From positions 48,885 to 112,884 of the forward strand of contig JAUYIE010000005.1 in the NCBI GenBank assembly GCA_030688365.1: 64,000 nt of DNA, written 5' to 3'. This stretch comes from a bacterium. GTDB taxonomy: Bacteria > Patescibacteria > ABY1 > JACQRZ01. Each line of letters starts with the position of its first letter. The stretch's first letter is position 1. Shown in pieces: positions 32,827 through 42,520 of the stretch. The notes beneath the pieces are model-generated. The model ran no database searches. It saw only the letters and a list, made by a program, of their open reading frames with translations, and had not been told where the DNA came from. A program made the translations under genes and the position numbers.

Positions 32827-33759
32827 ATGCGCATTATTTTTTTTGGCACTCCAGCATACTCGGTCGGTTTTCTTCATAGTTTGATTTCCGCCGGCATGAA
32901 ACCGATCACTGTTGTGTCCCAACCTGACCGTCCAATAGGTAGAGAAAAAGTAATTGTAGCGACACCTACAAAAGAACTTGCGCTGGCAAACCATATTCCC
33001 GTTTTACAACCCGAAGACGTCAACGATCCAACATTTATTTCAGCGTTAAAACAACTAACACCAGACTTGATCATCGTCGTCTCTTTTGGACAAATCATTT
33101 CTCAAGATGTCATCAATATACCTAAATACGGCTGTATCAATGTTCATCCATCATTATTACCGGCTCTACGGGGTGCCACACCGCTTCAGAGCGCTATTTT
33201 GCAGGGTTTATCCGAGACAGGTATCACTATCATGCTTATGGACGAGAAAATGGATCATGGCCCCCTGTTGGCCCAAAAACACATTCCTATTTCCATGGAT
33301 GAAACCTATATTTCGCTTACTGAAAAAACTATAGATCAAGGAAGATCATTGCTTGTGGATACGATTCAAGACTTTGTCGATGGAAAAATCACACCCCAAA
33401 CGCAGGACCACGAAAAAGCGACATTTACAAAAATGTTAAAAAAAGAGACTGGCAAAGTAACCGGTGAAAAATCAATCACTGAAGTACGTCGTATGTTGCG
33501 CGCGTTGTATCCATGGCCAGGATTGTGGTGTGAATACAACGGCAAACGTATTAAGATACATTCTATTGGTGAAGACACCATTACCGATCCACCACACCCT
33601 CCTGGCACCCTTTTTACTCTACCTGATTACCCACATTCGTTGTGGTACCAGTTATCAAACGGATCTATTGAACTTGTTACCGTGCAACCTGAAGGAAAAA
33701 ATAACATGTCCGGCGAAGAATTTGCCCGTGGTTATCTACGCCCAGAGTCTCAATTTTAA
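32827..33759 (+). CDS. fmt: Methionyl-tRNA formyltransferase
   Basis: 310 residues from ATG 32827 (MRIIFFGTPAYSVGFL); a longer frame from 32788 lies inside def. The formyltransferase core has VVSQPDRPIGREK and DLIIVVSFGQIISQDV, with the catalytic Asn-His-Asp region in GCINVHPSLLPALRGATP, then GITIMLMDEKMDHGP. The C-terminal OB-like domain binds tRNA (IHSIGEDT). It uses 10-formyl-THF to formylate Met-tRNAi. Its end overlaps the end of the convergent gpmA by 4 bases. Confidence 0.97.
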   Translation: MRIIFFGTPAYSVGFLHSLISAGMKPITVVSQPDRPIGREKVIVATPTKELALANHIPVLQPEDVNDPTFISALKQLTPDLIIVVSFGQIISQDVINIPKYGCINVHPSLLPALRGATPLQSAILQGLSETGITIMLMDEKMDHGPLLAQKHIPISMDETYISLTEKTIDQGRSLLVDTIQDFVDGKITPQTQDHEKATFTKMLKKETGKVTGEKSITEVRRMLRALYPWPGLWCEYNGKRIKIHSIGEDTITDPPHPPGTLFTLPDYPHSLWYQLSNGSIELVTVQPEGKNNMSGEEFARGYLRPESQF

Positions 33760-34478
33760 ATCGTAGATTTTTTTGGCGCTTTCCAATAGACCGAACGTTG
33801 AAACTTCAGATTGCCGTCTAGTTTTTGAAATTCCTTATTGTGAAAATTATAAATTATTGGCTCTCCCCAATCAAAATCCAGATTCGGAATATCCTTTGAA
33901 GATATATTTTCAATGTATTTTATAATAGCTCGCATGGTGTTTCCATGACTGGCGATGATTATATTTTTTCTTTCTTTTAACAATGGGGTTATCCTTTTTC
34001 TAAAAAAAGGAATGACGCGACCATACACGTCCTTGAGACTTTCACCCCCAGGTGGACGATCAGTATACCCGCGCCTCCATGCCAACACCTTTTTCTTTCC
34101 AAATTTTTTACTGGCGACGTCCTTTCTCATACCCTGTAACTCGCCGTAATATCGCTCATTGAGTAAGCTTGTAGCGTTTACCAATATCTCATCTCGTGCA
34201 ATATTATCGGCAAAAAGGAATCGTTTTTTCTTCTTATCAGTAGGATGAAGAAAAATGGCACCCTTTTCCTGTTCCGCAAGGATAATATTCAGCGTATCTT
34301 GCGCGCGCTCCAAGTGAGATGTAAATCCCTGATGAATTGTTAGGTGTTTTAATTTTTTCGCACAGTCCATCGCTTCCTGCACTCCCTTTTGGCTTAACGT
34401 AACGTCAACCCAGCCGGTAAATCTATTTGAAAGATTCCAGCGAGATTGTCCGTGACGCACGAGAATAAGATATGACAT
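33756..34478 (-). CDS. gpmA: 2,3-bisphosphoglycerate-dependent phosphoglycerate mutase
   Basis: 240 residues. Phosphohistidine motif LVRHGQSRWNLSNRFTGW (His9), LNERYYGELQGMRK, the GGESLKDVYGRV segment and IIASHGNTMRAI (second catalytic His). This matches the cofactor-dependent dPGM class, close to the 230-250 residues of the family. It interconverts 3- and 2-phosphoglycerate in lower glycolysis, one of the few central-metabolism genes here. It lies 12 bases downstream of the glycosyltransferase-polymerase fusion gene. Confidence 0.96.
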   Translation of the reverse strand: MSYLILVRHGQSRWNLSNRFTGWVDVTLSQKGVQEAMDCAKKLKHLTIHQGFTSHLERAQDTLNIILAEQEKGAIFLHPTDKKKKRFLFADNIARDEILVNATSLLNERYYGELQGMRKDVASKKFGKKKVLAWRRGYTDRPPGGESLKDVYGRVIPFFRKRITPLLKERKNIIIASHGNTMRAIIKYIENISSKDIPNLDFDWGEPIIYNFHNKEFQKLDGNLKFQRSVYWKAPKKSTI

Positions 34479-34489
34479 AATAAAAATTA

Positions 34490-36841
34490 TTATACCATAT
34501 CATCAAATACTCGTCCTACCATGATAAGATATGCGATACCCAAAGGATGATTAAGATATGGTGTAAAAAAATGCGTAATCGCAAGTGCAATAAGTCCCAA
34601 CCATATCCCCATACGCCATGCATACTGCATACCGTTTTTCTCAATGACGGTATTTTTTATCGCTTTCCATCCTCGATACAATATATGAAGAAAAAACAGT
34701 GCATAGACAATAAGACCAACAAGACCAAGTTTTAACAAAATATCTAAATATCCCCACTCAAATGCGTATGTCGTATATGTACCACTTGGATCATTTTCAA
34801 GTACGCGTGGATCTTGAGAAATATATGTCAACGTTTTACCAAAACCATATCCGATGAGCGGATTGTGTAGCACTTCTTTGCTCATAACGGGCAATAGACT
34901 CCATCGCGAGCCTACCGCTGCTTCACTTTCAAATCTTTTTTTGACAGAATTGACCCCCACATCAGTTTGAGTTGCAAAAAAAGGAATTTTTATCACTCCA
35001 ATGATGATCACAAGCGCAAATAGCCCCATGCAGACCCCTTTACCAATCAATACCGCATATCGTTTCCACGATATTCCTTTTGCCGCTAACACTGCCAATA
35101 CGACACCACTGCACACTAACGCGACACCAAGACTACGAGACTGGCTAATAATAATTCCACTTACAATAAGTGATCCTACCCATATCGCCCTGCCGGTATA
35201 CCGTGGCATATAGGGAGACTTTCCTTCTCCACCCCATCGTACATACGCAAGTATACCAAGAAAAAATGGCAACAAATATATCTGACTTTGCAAAAACGTG
35301 CGATAGACGTTTTGACTGACAAGAGTGATTTCTCCCACACCCGTATCTCGGACCCAACGATACACTGCCGTCATCAAATCTGACCCAATACCTGGATGCG
35401 ACATCAAGTACACCAGTGATAATGTCTTTGTTATTTGCAAAGCGATAGCAACACATATCAACCGCGCCATTTGTTTATAACCTCCTTTATCCGCAAACGT
35501 GTCATATAGCACCGGCGCAATGAAAAAATAATACCATGCGTTTGCATCTGCAAAGACTGATGAAACATCATTACGCGCCCAACCATATAATGTCCCTGCG
35601 ATAATAATGACCCCCATAGCGACATACCACCAACGGAATACGGATTTTCTCATCGTCAAAAATCCTGCTGGAAAAAACGTCTTGGTTTGTATTGCAGAAT
35701 ATACATATTTTAAAAACCATGCGAGGCAAATCCCTATGAAAATGATAATACGCACATTGATCGTGTTGTCCCCGATTGACCAGGCAAACAAACCGCCTTT
35801 TGAGCCAATGATGAGTTCTGCCAACACGACAAGACCTGCATACGGCAAATGATATAGCCCGAGAATTAATGTCAGTGTCCCCACGATCCAAAACATCATG
35901 CTATTTATGGTTGGCACTGACCATCCAACAAACGACAGCACTTCAACACCGGCAATCAGCAAACTTATCCACACCCAAAATTGGAGATGTATTTTCCTAT
36001 ACTTGCGTACTGCCAATGACGGCTGATTTTTTAACCATACAAACACAAACCCTACCGGATACATGATAGCAAGCACAAGCCATGCAAAAAATCCTTTGTG
36101 TTTATACATATACGTCTTGCAACTCGCGCTATAATTCCGAAATCGCGAGAGACTAGGGTATTGTGCAAAACTTGATCCCCCTTCATGTATTATTTCCGCT
36201 GATGGCGTATACATAACACGATTATCACTTTCCTTAATACGTGCACAAAGATCCACTTCTTCAAACCAAACAAAGAATTTTTCATCAAAAAGACCCACCT
36301 TTTCCAGCACCGACGCGCGTATCATCATGCATGCACCCATGATTTGCGGGACTTCTTGTTCTTTTTCATAATCAAAATCATGCCAAAAATAACGTTGTAC
36401 GATTGCGAGCTTTGAAAAAACAAATAACAGCTGTGACCAAAATGTCGGCAATCTGCGTACTGACGGTTGTATACTGCCATCGGGATTCAGGATCTTCGGC
36501 CCGACAACCCCTACATCAGGATGTGTATCCAAATACGCAATCAATGCATCCAGCGTTTCCGACTTGATTTGTGTATCGTCATTGAGCACCAAGATGTATT
36601 CTCCCTTTGCATGACGAATACCCTGGTTGTTGGCGGTACTAAAACCCTTGTTTTCTTCATTAGCGATAAGGTTGACCTGCGGAAACTCCTGGCGTACCAT
36701 GTCAACACTGCCATCTGAAGAAGCGTTATCCACAACAATCACTTCAAGCGACTCTTTTGATGGATATGCAAAAAGAGACGCGAGGCAATAACGCAAATGT
36801 TCCCGTACGTTCCAACTGGCAATCACAATGGAGAGTTTCAT
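34490..36841 (-). CDS. Fusion of GT2 glycosyltransferase and O-antigen polymerase/ligase
   Basis: 783 residues. Residues 1-~235 are a GT-A glycosyltransferase of the rhamnosyl type: SIVIASWNVREHLRYCL, VVDNASSDGSVDMV, LNDDTQIK, IMGACMMIRASVLEKVGLFD and FVWFEEVDLCARI. From about 250 the chain is polytopic, with about twelve membrane segments. A Wzy/WaaL-type domain with LIVSGIIISQSRSLGVAL and HNPLIGYGFGKTLTY lies in the large C-terminal loop. Adding a sugar and polymerising or ligating the glycan in one chain is inferred. The frame is continuous, so this is a true fusion and not two genes. Confidence 0.9.
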   Translation of the reverse strand: MKLSIVIASWNVREHLRYCLASLFAYPSKESLEVIVVDNASSDGSVDMVRQEFPQVNLIANEENKGFSTANNQGIRHAKGEYILVLNDDTQIKSETLDALIAYLDTHPDVGVVGPKILNPDGSIQPSVRRLPTFWSQLLFVFSKLAIVQRYFWHDFDYEKEQEVPQIMGACMMIRASVLEKVGLFDEKFFVWFEEVDLCARIKESDNRVMYTPSAEIIHEGGSSFAQYPSLSRFRNYSASCKTYMYKHKGFFAWLVLAIMYPVGFVFVWLKNQPSLAVRKYRKIHLQFWVWISLLIAGVEVLSFVGWSVPTINSMMFWIVGTLTLILGLYHLPYAGLVVLAELIIGSKGGLFAWSIGDNTINVRIIIFIGICLAWFLKYVYSAIQTKTFFPAGFLTMRKSVFRWWYVAMGVIIIAGTLYGWARNDVSSVFADANAWYYFFIAPVLYDTFADKGGYKQMARLICVAIALQITKTLSLVYLMSHPGIGSDLMTAVYRWVRDTGVGEITLVSQNVYRTFLQSQIYLLPFFLGILAYVRWGGEGKSPYMPRYTGRAIWVGSLIVSGIIISQSRSLGVALVCSGVVLAVLAAKGISWKRYAVLIGKGVCMGLFALVIIIGVIKIPFFATQTDVGVNSVKKRFESEAAVGSRWSLLPVMSKEVLHNPLIGYGFGKTLTYISQDPRVLENDPSGTYTTYAFEWGYLDILLKLGLVGLIVYALFFLHILYRGWKAIKNTVIEKNGMQYAWRMGIWLGLIALAITHFFTPYLNHPLGIAYLIMVGRVFDDMV

Positions 36842-36888
36842 ATACTGGCAATCCTACGGTATTTGAGCGGTTTTGTAAATAAACAAAT

Positions 36889-36933
36889 AAGCTTACCGGA
36901 AGGATCTTAGTGTCCCGCGTGATAAGCTTTAAA
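36889..36933 (-). terminator. Candidate terminator of the 70-residue ORF
   Basis: AAGCTTA (36889-36895) and TAAGCTT (36923-36929) can pair around a 27-base loop with further GC pairing inside. On the minus strand the next bases are ATTTGTTTATTT, and on the plus strand TAAAATTTTTT, so it may act in both directions. Confidence 0.4.
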
Positions 36934-36938
36934 ATTTT

Positions 36939-37151
36939 TTAAGTTAGACGGCCATGACGATCGAATGAATGCCTAACGAATCTTTCTTTATTCTTTTTTT
37001 CACTGTTATCAGCATCTTCGCTGACAAAAGTAGTAGACTTGCTCAAATTTTTACTAATCCGTAGGTCATTTTGGGCAATTATATCCCTTAACTCCTCATC
37101 GGTGAGCGGGCGATACTCATAAACTTTTTTAAAATTTGCTGTTTTTTTCAT
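36939..37151 (-). CDS. Small hypothetical protein
   Basis: 70 residues, hydrophilic, with no membrane segment. It starts at an ATG preceded by GGAGG with a 5-base gap and has its own promoter, so it is very likely expressed. The motif EYRPLTDEELRDIIAQND is a predicted helix. The C-terminal half is Lys/Asp/Arg rich and probably disordered. I do not recognise the family. Confidence 0.75.
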   Translation of the reverse strand: MKKTANFKKVYEYRPLTDEELRDIIAQNDLRISKNLSKSTTFVSEDADNSEKKNKERFVRHSFDRHGRLT

Positions 37152-37183
37152 TCTTACCTCCCGGTAAAATAAAAATAAATATC

Positions 37184-37217
37184 TTGACTATACTACCACG
37201 ATAAAGTATTTTGTCAA
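37184..37217. promoter_or_regulatory. Overlapping divergent promoters of the 70-residue ORF and truB
   Basis: Minus strand: TTGACA (37212-37217), 16 bases, TAGTAT (37190-37195). Plus strand: TTGACT (37184-37189), 17 bases, TATTTT (37207-37212). The two promoters share the same 34 bases, so RNA polymerase can serve only one direction at a time. Confidence 0.65.
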
Positions 37218-37241
37218 GTGGATAATAGACGAATAAAAAAT

Positions 37242-37877
37242 ATGAAAGAAAATGGCCTCTATCTCATAAATAAACCCGCTGGCTCCACATCTCACGATAT
37301 GGTATCAAAAGCGCGTCGTATCACTGGTGAACGGCGCATCGGACATGCAGGCACGCTTGATCCTTTTGCTCAAGGATTGCTTATTATTCTTGTCGGACGA
37401 GAATGGACCAAGCGCCAGTCAGAATTTTTGCACATGGATAAAACGTATGAAGCGACACTCATTCTCGGTGCAACCAGTGACACTGAAGATTGCACAGGGA
37501 TTATCACACCACAAGAATGTAATCCCCTCTCTCTGCATGACATCCAAAACGTGTGTGCATCTTTTATGAAAACATACGATCAAATGCCGTCCTCTTTTTC
37601 CGCAAAAAAAATTAACGGACAAAAAGCGTACGATCTCGCCCGTAAAGGAATCGTCCCAAATCTAAAAACACAATCTATTACTATTCATTCACTTGAAATA
37701 TTAGACTACACATGGCCAAACCTCACTGTCCGCGTTCATGTATCAAGCGGTACATACATACGCGCACTCGCACGTGATATCGGTAATGAGCTTGGTTGTG
37801 GCGCATACGTAGAAAACCTCAAACGTACTTCCATAGGACCATACAAACTAGGGGATGCAATGCAAATAGATATATAA
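37242..37877 (+). CDS. truB: tRNA pseudouridine(55) synthase
   Basis: 211 residues from ATG 37242 (MKENGLYLINKP); a GTG eight codons upstream is possible. TruB motifs: LINKPAGSTSHDMVSKAR, GHAGTLDPFAQGLLIILVGR with the catalytic Asp, KTYEATLILGATSDTED and VSSGTYIRALARDIGNELG. It makes Psi55 in the T-loop of tRNAs. E. coli TruB is about 314 residues; this one stops after the catalytic core and lacks the C-terminal PUA-like domain. Confidence 0.96.
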   Translation: MKENGLYLINKPAGSTSHDMVSKARRITGERRIGHAGTLDPFAQGLLIILVGREWTKRQSEFLHMDKTYEATLILGATSDTEDCTGIITPQECNPLSLHDIQNVCASFMKTYDQMPSSFSAKKINGQKAYDLARKGIVPNLKTQSITIHSLEILDYTWPNLTVRVHVSSGTYIRALARDIGNELGCGAYVENLKRTSIGPYKLGDAMQIDI

Positions 37878-37889
37878 AATCCCCCAACG

Positions 37890-38588
37890 TTATAACTTGT
37901 GTTTCTTTTGTATCACCTTCATCGCCGTCTCATACTTTTCAATCGCTTTGATGTGTATACCAAACTTTTTCCATGGTATTTTATACATAATTTTTGGCAT
38001 CCATGTACTGATTCCTGTTCCCGCTTTACGTTGCACTATTGTAGCAAGTACATCATCTACAAAATATCCTGTATGACCTTGCTCTAACATCGTCAACCAT
38101 AAATCCCAATCCTGAAATTTTTTGATAGATTCATCAAACCCGGGAAACTGCTCTCGTCGAATCAATGCAGAGGTGTGTATATATGGTTGACGGCGTAAAA
38201 AATCAGCATCAAATGGCCGTCCGGGAAACAACTTCACACCCCAATAGAATGAATAATATGCATACGAAGCGTCAGGATGAGTCTCCAGCGCGCTTACGAG
38301 AGTGGAAAAGGCGTGAGGCGCAAACTCTTGATCGTCATCCGCAAACATCAGATATGCACCCTTACTATGTCTAAAACCCAGATTACGTGCCACAGGCGCA
38401 CCTTTATTTTCTTGTTTAAAATAATGAATCCTATCCCAATATGGCGCCAGGATGTTTTCTGTATCATCTGTACAACCGTCATTGACCACAATAACCTCAA
38501 TCTCCTTATAATTTTGTGTAAAAATAGCGTCCAATGTTTTTGGAAGCTGATCGGCTCTATTGTACGTTGGAATAATAACAGAAATCAT
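37890..38588 (-). CDS. Family 2 glycosyltransferase
   Basis: 232 residues. GT-A fold: ISVIIPTYNRADQLPKTLDA, VVNDGCTDDTEN, APVARNLGFRHSKGAYL, FADDDQEF, and KKFQDWDLWLTMLEQG, the GT2 ED-motif region. There is no membrane segment. It overlaps the start-side gene at 38585 by 4 bases and is therefore translationally coupled to the GT4 gene. It is part of a polysaccharide cluster with the flippase at 39669. Confidence 0.93.
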   Translation of the reverse strand: MISVIIPTYNRADQLPKTLDAIFTQNYKEIEVIVVNDGCTDDTENILAPYWDRIHYFKQENKGAPVARNLGFRHSKGAYLMFADDDQEFAPHAFSTLVSALETHPDASYAYYSFYWGVKLFPGRPFDADFLRRQPYIHTSALIRREQFPGFDESIKKFQDWDLWLTMLEQGHTGYFVDDVLATIVQRKAGTGISTWMPKIMYKIPWKKFGIHIKAIEKYETAMKVIQKKHKL

Positions 38589-39697
38589 AGCTTCACTCTA
38601 TCAATCACATTGATAAGATTACGCGCCTGGATGTTCCAAGAAAAATCACGTAACACTCTTTCTTTACCGTATCGTCCCAATACATGTGCATACTCTGGAT
38701 CATCAAACAATCGCACAATCGCCTGTGAAATAGACGATACTTCTCCTTGTCGCACAACAATACCACTCTGACCATCTATCACCGCCTCCTCCACGCCCCC
38801 TGTTGCGGTTGCGATGACAGGTAGTGCAAATGCATTTGCTTCCAAATAAACAATACCAAACCCTTCCACATCTCCTGCGATATCCACAGGAGTCATCACA
38901 AATACGTCGGCCTGACCATACCATGCCCGTACTTCCTGATCAGGAAGTGCCCCCATAAATCGTACAGAAGTTTCCAGTCCCAATTCTTTCACCAGTGAAT
39001 GTAATGTTTGTTGATACGGTCCGTCTCCAACAATCACATAGTGCGTATCAGGGTATTTTTTTAAAACTTCGGGAAGTGCTTGGATGACATACTCATGTCC
39101 TTTGCGAGGAACGAGCCGGCACACAGTCAGCAATGTATGTCCTGTCTTATATTGTGTACTCTGTGACGATGTAGCCGTTGGAGTATTCACTGGGCAAGGG
39201 TAGACATATGAGATACGCGACGTAGATACATCCAATGACTCCAATGCGTTTGCCGTGTAATGACTATTGACGATAACAGCTGATGCTCGCGACAAAATAG
39301 ATTTCATCAACCAACGTTTTCGTGTAGATTTCTGGTGCACGATATCCATACCATGACAAGAGACAACGTATGGCAATTTCATAAAAAATGAGAGGATCCA
39401 TACCGCGGTTCCTACTGGTAAAATCTGACCGACGATGACAACATCAGGTTTTTGAGTCTTGATCACACGCAATAAATTTATTATTAAAACCACCCACGCA
39501 GGTCTAAAAACACGCGACAAAAATGGCAAGCGGACGATTGGATATGAGGTAGACATTTCTTGTACTCCCGCCGGTAACGGTGGAGCCATCACAACAAAAT
39601 CAGAAGATCCAATCGCATGTGCTAACTTCATCCAATAATATGAAACGCCACCCACGGATGGGAAAAAATCAAACGTTATGAGGAGAGTTTTTTTCAT
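38585..39697 (-). CDS. Family 4 glycosyltransferase
   Basis: 370 residues starting at MKKTLLITFDFFPSVGGV (ATG 39697); a longer frame to 39826 lies inside the flippase gene. The GT-B fold has VGGVSYYWMKLAHAI near the N-terminus, then YVVSCHGMDIVHQKST. The GT4 donor site is TVCRLVPRKGHEYVIQALPE, HYVIVGDGPYQQTL, VRFMGALPDQEV and EGFGIVYLEANAFALPVI (E-x7-E). It uses a nucleotide sugar to extend a lipid-linked glycan. It overlaps the flippase gene by 29 bases. Confidence 0.94.
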   Translation of the reverse strand: MKKTLLITFDFFPSVGGVSYYWMKLAHAIGSSDFVVMAPPLPAGVQEMSTSYPIVRLPFLSRVFRPAWVVLIINLLRVIKTQKPDVVIVGQILPVGTAVWILSFFMKLPYVVSCHGMDIVHQKSTRKRWLMKSILSRASAVIVNSHYTANALESLDVSTSRISYVYPCPVNTPTATSSQSTQYKTGHTLLTVCRLVPRKGHEYVIQALPEVLKKYPDTHYVIVGDGPYQQTLHSLVKELGLETSVRFMGALPDQEVRAWYGQADVFVMTPVDIAGDVEGFGIVYLEANAFALPVIATATGGVEEAVIDGQSGIVVRQGEVSSISQAIVRLFDDPEYAHVLGRYGKERVLRDFSWNIQARNLINVIDRVKL

Positions 39698-41216
39698 AAG
39701 CAAGAGGTTCATCTTTCTGTAATATTGAATGCGTAACGTCTCGTATTTGACGCAATGTGATACCACGAAGTAATAATAGCAACAAACCATATACCATAGC
39801 ACCAACCATGATACTTCCCAGTGCATGCATAATAGATACCACTTCCTGTTTATTTATAATGTGTGAAAGAACATACTGATTGATTACACTCCCATATAAC
39901 CGTTCAATACCAAGGATAACACCCGCCATGCCGGCCGATGCAATCAACATTTTTATAAACGAAGACAATAAAAATTTTATACGACTTCTCCATAACTTCC
40001 ATGTAAAAATTACGCTCACCACCAAAATAAAGGTATAGGTAAAAGCTGATGTCCACGCCGCTCCGACTTCCTGATAACGAGGAATCAATATCAGGTTTAA
40101 CATTACATTTAAGACAGCGGCAACAGCCATTATAATACCATTTTGTTTCTGTCGATTGCTCGCTGCTTGTAATGATCCAAGGGGGAAAATAAGAAATGCA
40201 CTTACTAATGCGATAGATAAGATTTGCAATACAGGTACTGATTGTACATATTCACTCCCCCCTATGATAGAAATAAAATACGGTGCTAAAACTGCCAATC
40301 CAACACCGATAGGAATCACCAACAACATCAAATAATAGGTTGCCATAGCATACGTGCGTCCCATCTGATGTTTATCGGTTTCAAACTGCGCACTCATTGG
40401 CGCATATACCGCTGCTGCCATTGCAGCCGGGATAAATTGAAGAGCTAATACGATTTTATTCGCGGCAGAATACCATCCCGCATGTGCATCGCCTGCCATG
40501 CGAGCAAGTAAATTGATATCAATGTTCGTATATATACGAGATGCAATAACACCGACTGCAAACGGCGCTGACCAGATCAAGATCTGTCGCATGATGACAT
40601 GTTGATATGACAAACTAACATAAATGTTCGCCTTCTTTCGCAGTAGTATTACAGCATAGAAAAAATTAAATACACTTGATAATACAATCGCGACAATCAA
40701 TAAATATAGAGGCCCATGCAACAACGCTACTGTTGTACCCATCCCAACCATAATACCAGTAACAATCAATACGCTGCTAGATTCAAACTGTAGACGTTGA
40801 AGACCCCGAAATACTGCCCAACAAGGTGTGGCAAGCATATCAAACCAAGAAGCGATTCCAGCCAGTGCAACCAATAATATAATATGAGATGAGTCGCCTA
40901 TACCCCACAAGACTAGTAGTGTAGCACCATAGACTATCAGTCCGACAACCATGCGGAAAAGAAGCGCTTGCCCCAAAAGAATATTTGCTTTCTCCGGATG
41001 ACGTGCAACTTCGCGAGTGAGCACTGATGAAATACCCAAATCAACTGCAACAGCAAACAATGCAGTAAACGCTAATGCGGCGCTATACTGCCCTTGTCCT
41101 GCCGGCCCGTACATGCGAGCAACAATGATAAAATACCCTAAGGTGAGGGCTTTTTGTATGATATACGCCATCGTCAGATATGACGTATTTTTTGTAAGTC
41201 GCTGATGTGCGGCCAT
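39669..41216 (-). CDS. Polysaccharide flippase (Wzx/MVF family)
   Basis: 515 residues from ATG 41216; the longer form starts at a TTG and is less likely. About twelve to fourteen membrane segments, with the MATE/MVF N-terminus QRLTKNTSYLTMAYIIQKA and ARMYGPAGQGQYSAALAF. It flips lipid-linked oligosaccharide across the membrane for surface glycan assembly. It is the first gene of flippase-GT4-GT2 and its C-terminal tail overlaps the GT4 start. Confidence 0.93.
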   Translation of the reverse strand: MAAHQRLTKNTSYLTMAYIIQKALTLGYFIIVARMYGPAGQGQYSAALAFTALFAVAVDLGISSVLTREVARHPEKANILLGQALLFRMVVGLIVYGATLLVLWGIGDSSHIILLVALAGIASWFDMLATPCWAVFRGLQRLQFESSSVLIVTGIMVGMGTTVALLHGPLYLLIVAIVLSSVFNFFYAVILLRKKANIYVSLSYQHVIMRQILIWSAPFAVGVIASRIYTNIDINLLARMAGDAHAGWYSAANKIVLALQFIPAAMAAAVYAPMSAQFETDKHQMGRTYAMATYYLMLLVIPIGVGLAVLAPYFISIIGGSEYVQSVPVLQILSIALVSAFLIFPLGSLQAASNRQKQNGIIMAVAAVLNVMLNLILIPRYQEVGAAWTSAFTYTFILVVSVIFTWKLWRSRIKFLLSSFIKMLIASAGMAGVILGIERLYGSVINQYVLSHIINKQEVVSIMHALGSIMVGAMVYGLLLLLLRGITLRQIRDVTHSILQKDEPLAYEKNSPHNV

Positions 41217-41279
41217 ATGAAGGATCAAAGTACCCTCTGCCCACTGACAGAAAGGAAAAACCTCATAAACAATAAAGGT

Positions 41280-41744
41280 TTAACGCTTTGAAAATTGCGG
41301 TGCGCGACGTGCGCGAAGCAATCCCGGCTTTTTTCTCTCTTTCACACGCGGATCTCGAGTCAAAAATCCTTCAGATCGAAGTGTTTTTCTAAAATCAGGG
41401 TTATATTCCAAAAGTGCGCGTGAAATACCGTGTCGTACTGCTTGAGATTGCCCGTGAATACCGCCACCTTGAACTTTGACTGCCACAGCCATGATTTCCT
41501 TTGTACTGGTTATATCCAACGGCGCGTTAACAAATGACTGCATTTCAAATGTGGGAAAATATATTGCAAGTTCCTTACCGTTTATACTGATGTCTCCATG
41601 GGATCCTCGCTGTAAACGGACACGCGCTACTGCTGATTTTCTACGACCGACAGCAGTATATACATCACCGGCCATCACAGAAACCGCCGAATCATTTTCT
41701 TCGGTGGCAACTTTTTTAACTGTTTTTTTCTTTGCCGTTGGCAT
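41280..41744 (-). CDS. rpsI: 30S ribosomal protein uS9
   Basis: 154 residues. Core YTAVGRRKSAVARVRLQRG, GGGIHGQSQAVRHGISRALL, DPRVKERKKPGLLRARRAPQ and FSKR at the C-terminus, which reaches the P-site tRNA. The N-terminus has an extra Lys/Glu-rich segment of about 20 residues compared with E. coli. It is the last gene of the ribosomal cluster and follows rplM by 9 bases, the usual rplM-rpsI pair. Confidence 0.97.
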   Translation of the reverse strand: MPTAKKKTVKKVATEENDSAVSVMAGDVYTAVGRRKSAVARVRLQRGSHGDISINGKELAIYFPTFEMQSFVNAPLDITSTKEIMAVAVKVQGGGIHGQSQAVRHGISRALLEYNPDFRKTLRSEGFLTRDPRVKERKKPGLLRARRAPQFSKR

Positions 41745-41753
41745 ATCGTAAAA

Positions 41754-42125
41754 TTATACTTCAAGTGTAAGACGTTTTAACATTGAGTTCCGCAATTTAG
41801 TCCTTGGTAACATACGACTGATAGCCATTTGCAATACTTGCGTTGGATTACGTCGTACTACTGCTGCCATATTTTCCGTTTTCAAACCACCAGGATGCCA
41901 TGAGTGATGATGATACAGTTTGTCATTCATCTTTTTCCCCGTCACTTTGATCTTTCCTGCGTTAATTATTTTTACAAAATCTCCCTCGTCAAGATGCATC
42001 TCAAACGTAGGTTTGTGTTTACCACGAAGCAACACGGCGACGCGTGAAGCAAGACGACCGAGGACTTGTCCTTCAGCGTCAATCACGTGTATTTTTCGTA
42101 TCGTATTTTTTCTTGAAGGAATCAT
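41754..42125 (-). CDS. rplM: 50S ribosomal protein uL13
   Basis: 123 residues, somewhat short of the usual 140. Motifs: IHVIDAEGQVLGRLASRVAV, LLRGKHKPTFEMHLDEGDFV, VTGKKMNDKLYHHHSWHPGG and NPTQVLQMAISRMLPRTKLR. The C-terminal extension present in E. coli is missing. It lies between rplQ and rpsI. Confidence 0.97.
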   Translation of the reverse strand: MIPSRKNTIRKIHVIDAEGQVLGRLASRVAVLLRGKHKPTFEMHLDEGDFVKIINAGKIKVTGKKMNDKLYHHHSWHPGGLKTENMAAVVRRNPTQVLQMAISRMLPRTKLRNSMLKRLTLEV

Positions 42126-42127
42126 AT

Positions 42128-42478
42128 TTATACAAATTCAATGTGCGCCATTTGAGCACCGTCGCCCTCGCGCGCACCTGTTTTGGTAATACGCGTATAC
42201 CCACCAGCACGTTCCTTATATCGTGGACCGAGCACCTCTAACAATTTTTTCACTGCATTTGGCATGGAGACATATCGCATGAGTTGACGACGCGCAGCAA
42301 GATCATTGGGACGTGATTTTGTCACCAAACGTTCAACATATGATCGAATAACCTTTGCTTTTGCTTCTGTCGTCTTCATTTTTTCGTGTAATATAAGTTG
42401 CGCTGCCATGGTTTTGAGCATTGCAGTACGGGGCGCCTTTTTGCGATCTAAAATTTTCGTCTTATTTCGGTGTCTCAT
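42128..42478 (-). CDS. rplQ: 50S ribosomal protein bL17
   Basis: 116 residues, the standard bL17 length. Start MRHRNKTKILDRKKAPRTAM, then AAQLILHEKMKTTEAKAKVI and RSYVERLVTKSRPNDLAARR. It sits directly after rpoA as in most bacteria. Confidence 0.97.
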   Translation of the reverse strand: MRHRNKTKILDRKKAPRTAMLKTMAAQLILHEKMKTTEAKAKVIRSYVERLVTKSRPNDLAARRQLMRYVSMPNAVKKLLEVLGPRYKERAGGYTRITKTGAREGDGAQMAHIEFV

Positions 42479-42520
42479 AATGTGGCGATATTAACATGCT
42501 TTACACAGGTTGTCCAGTCA

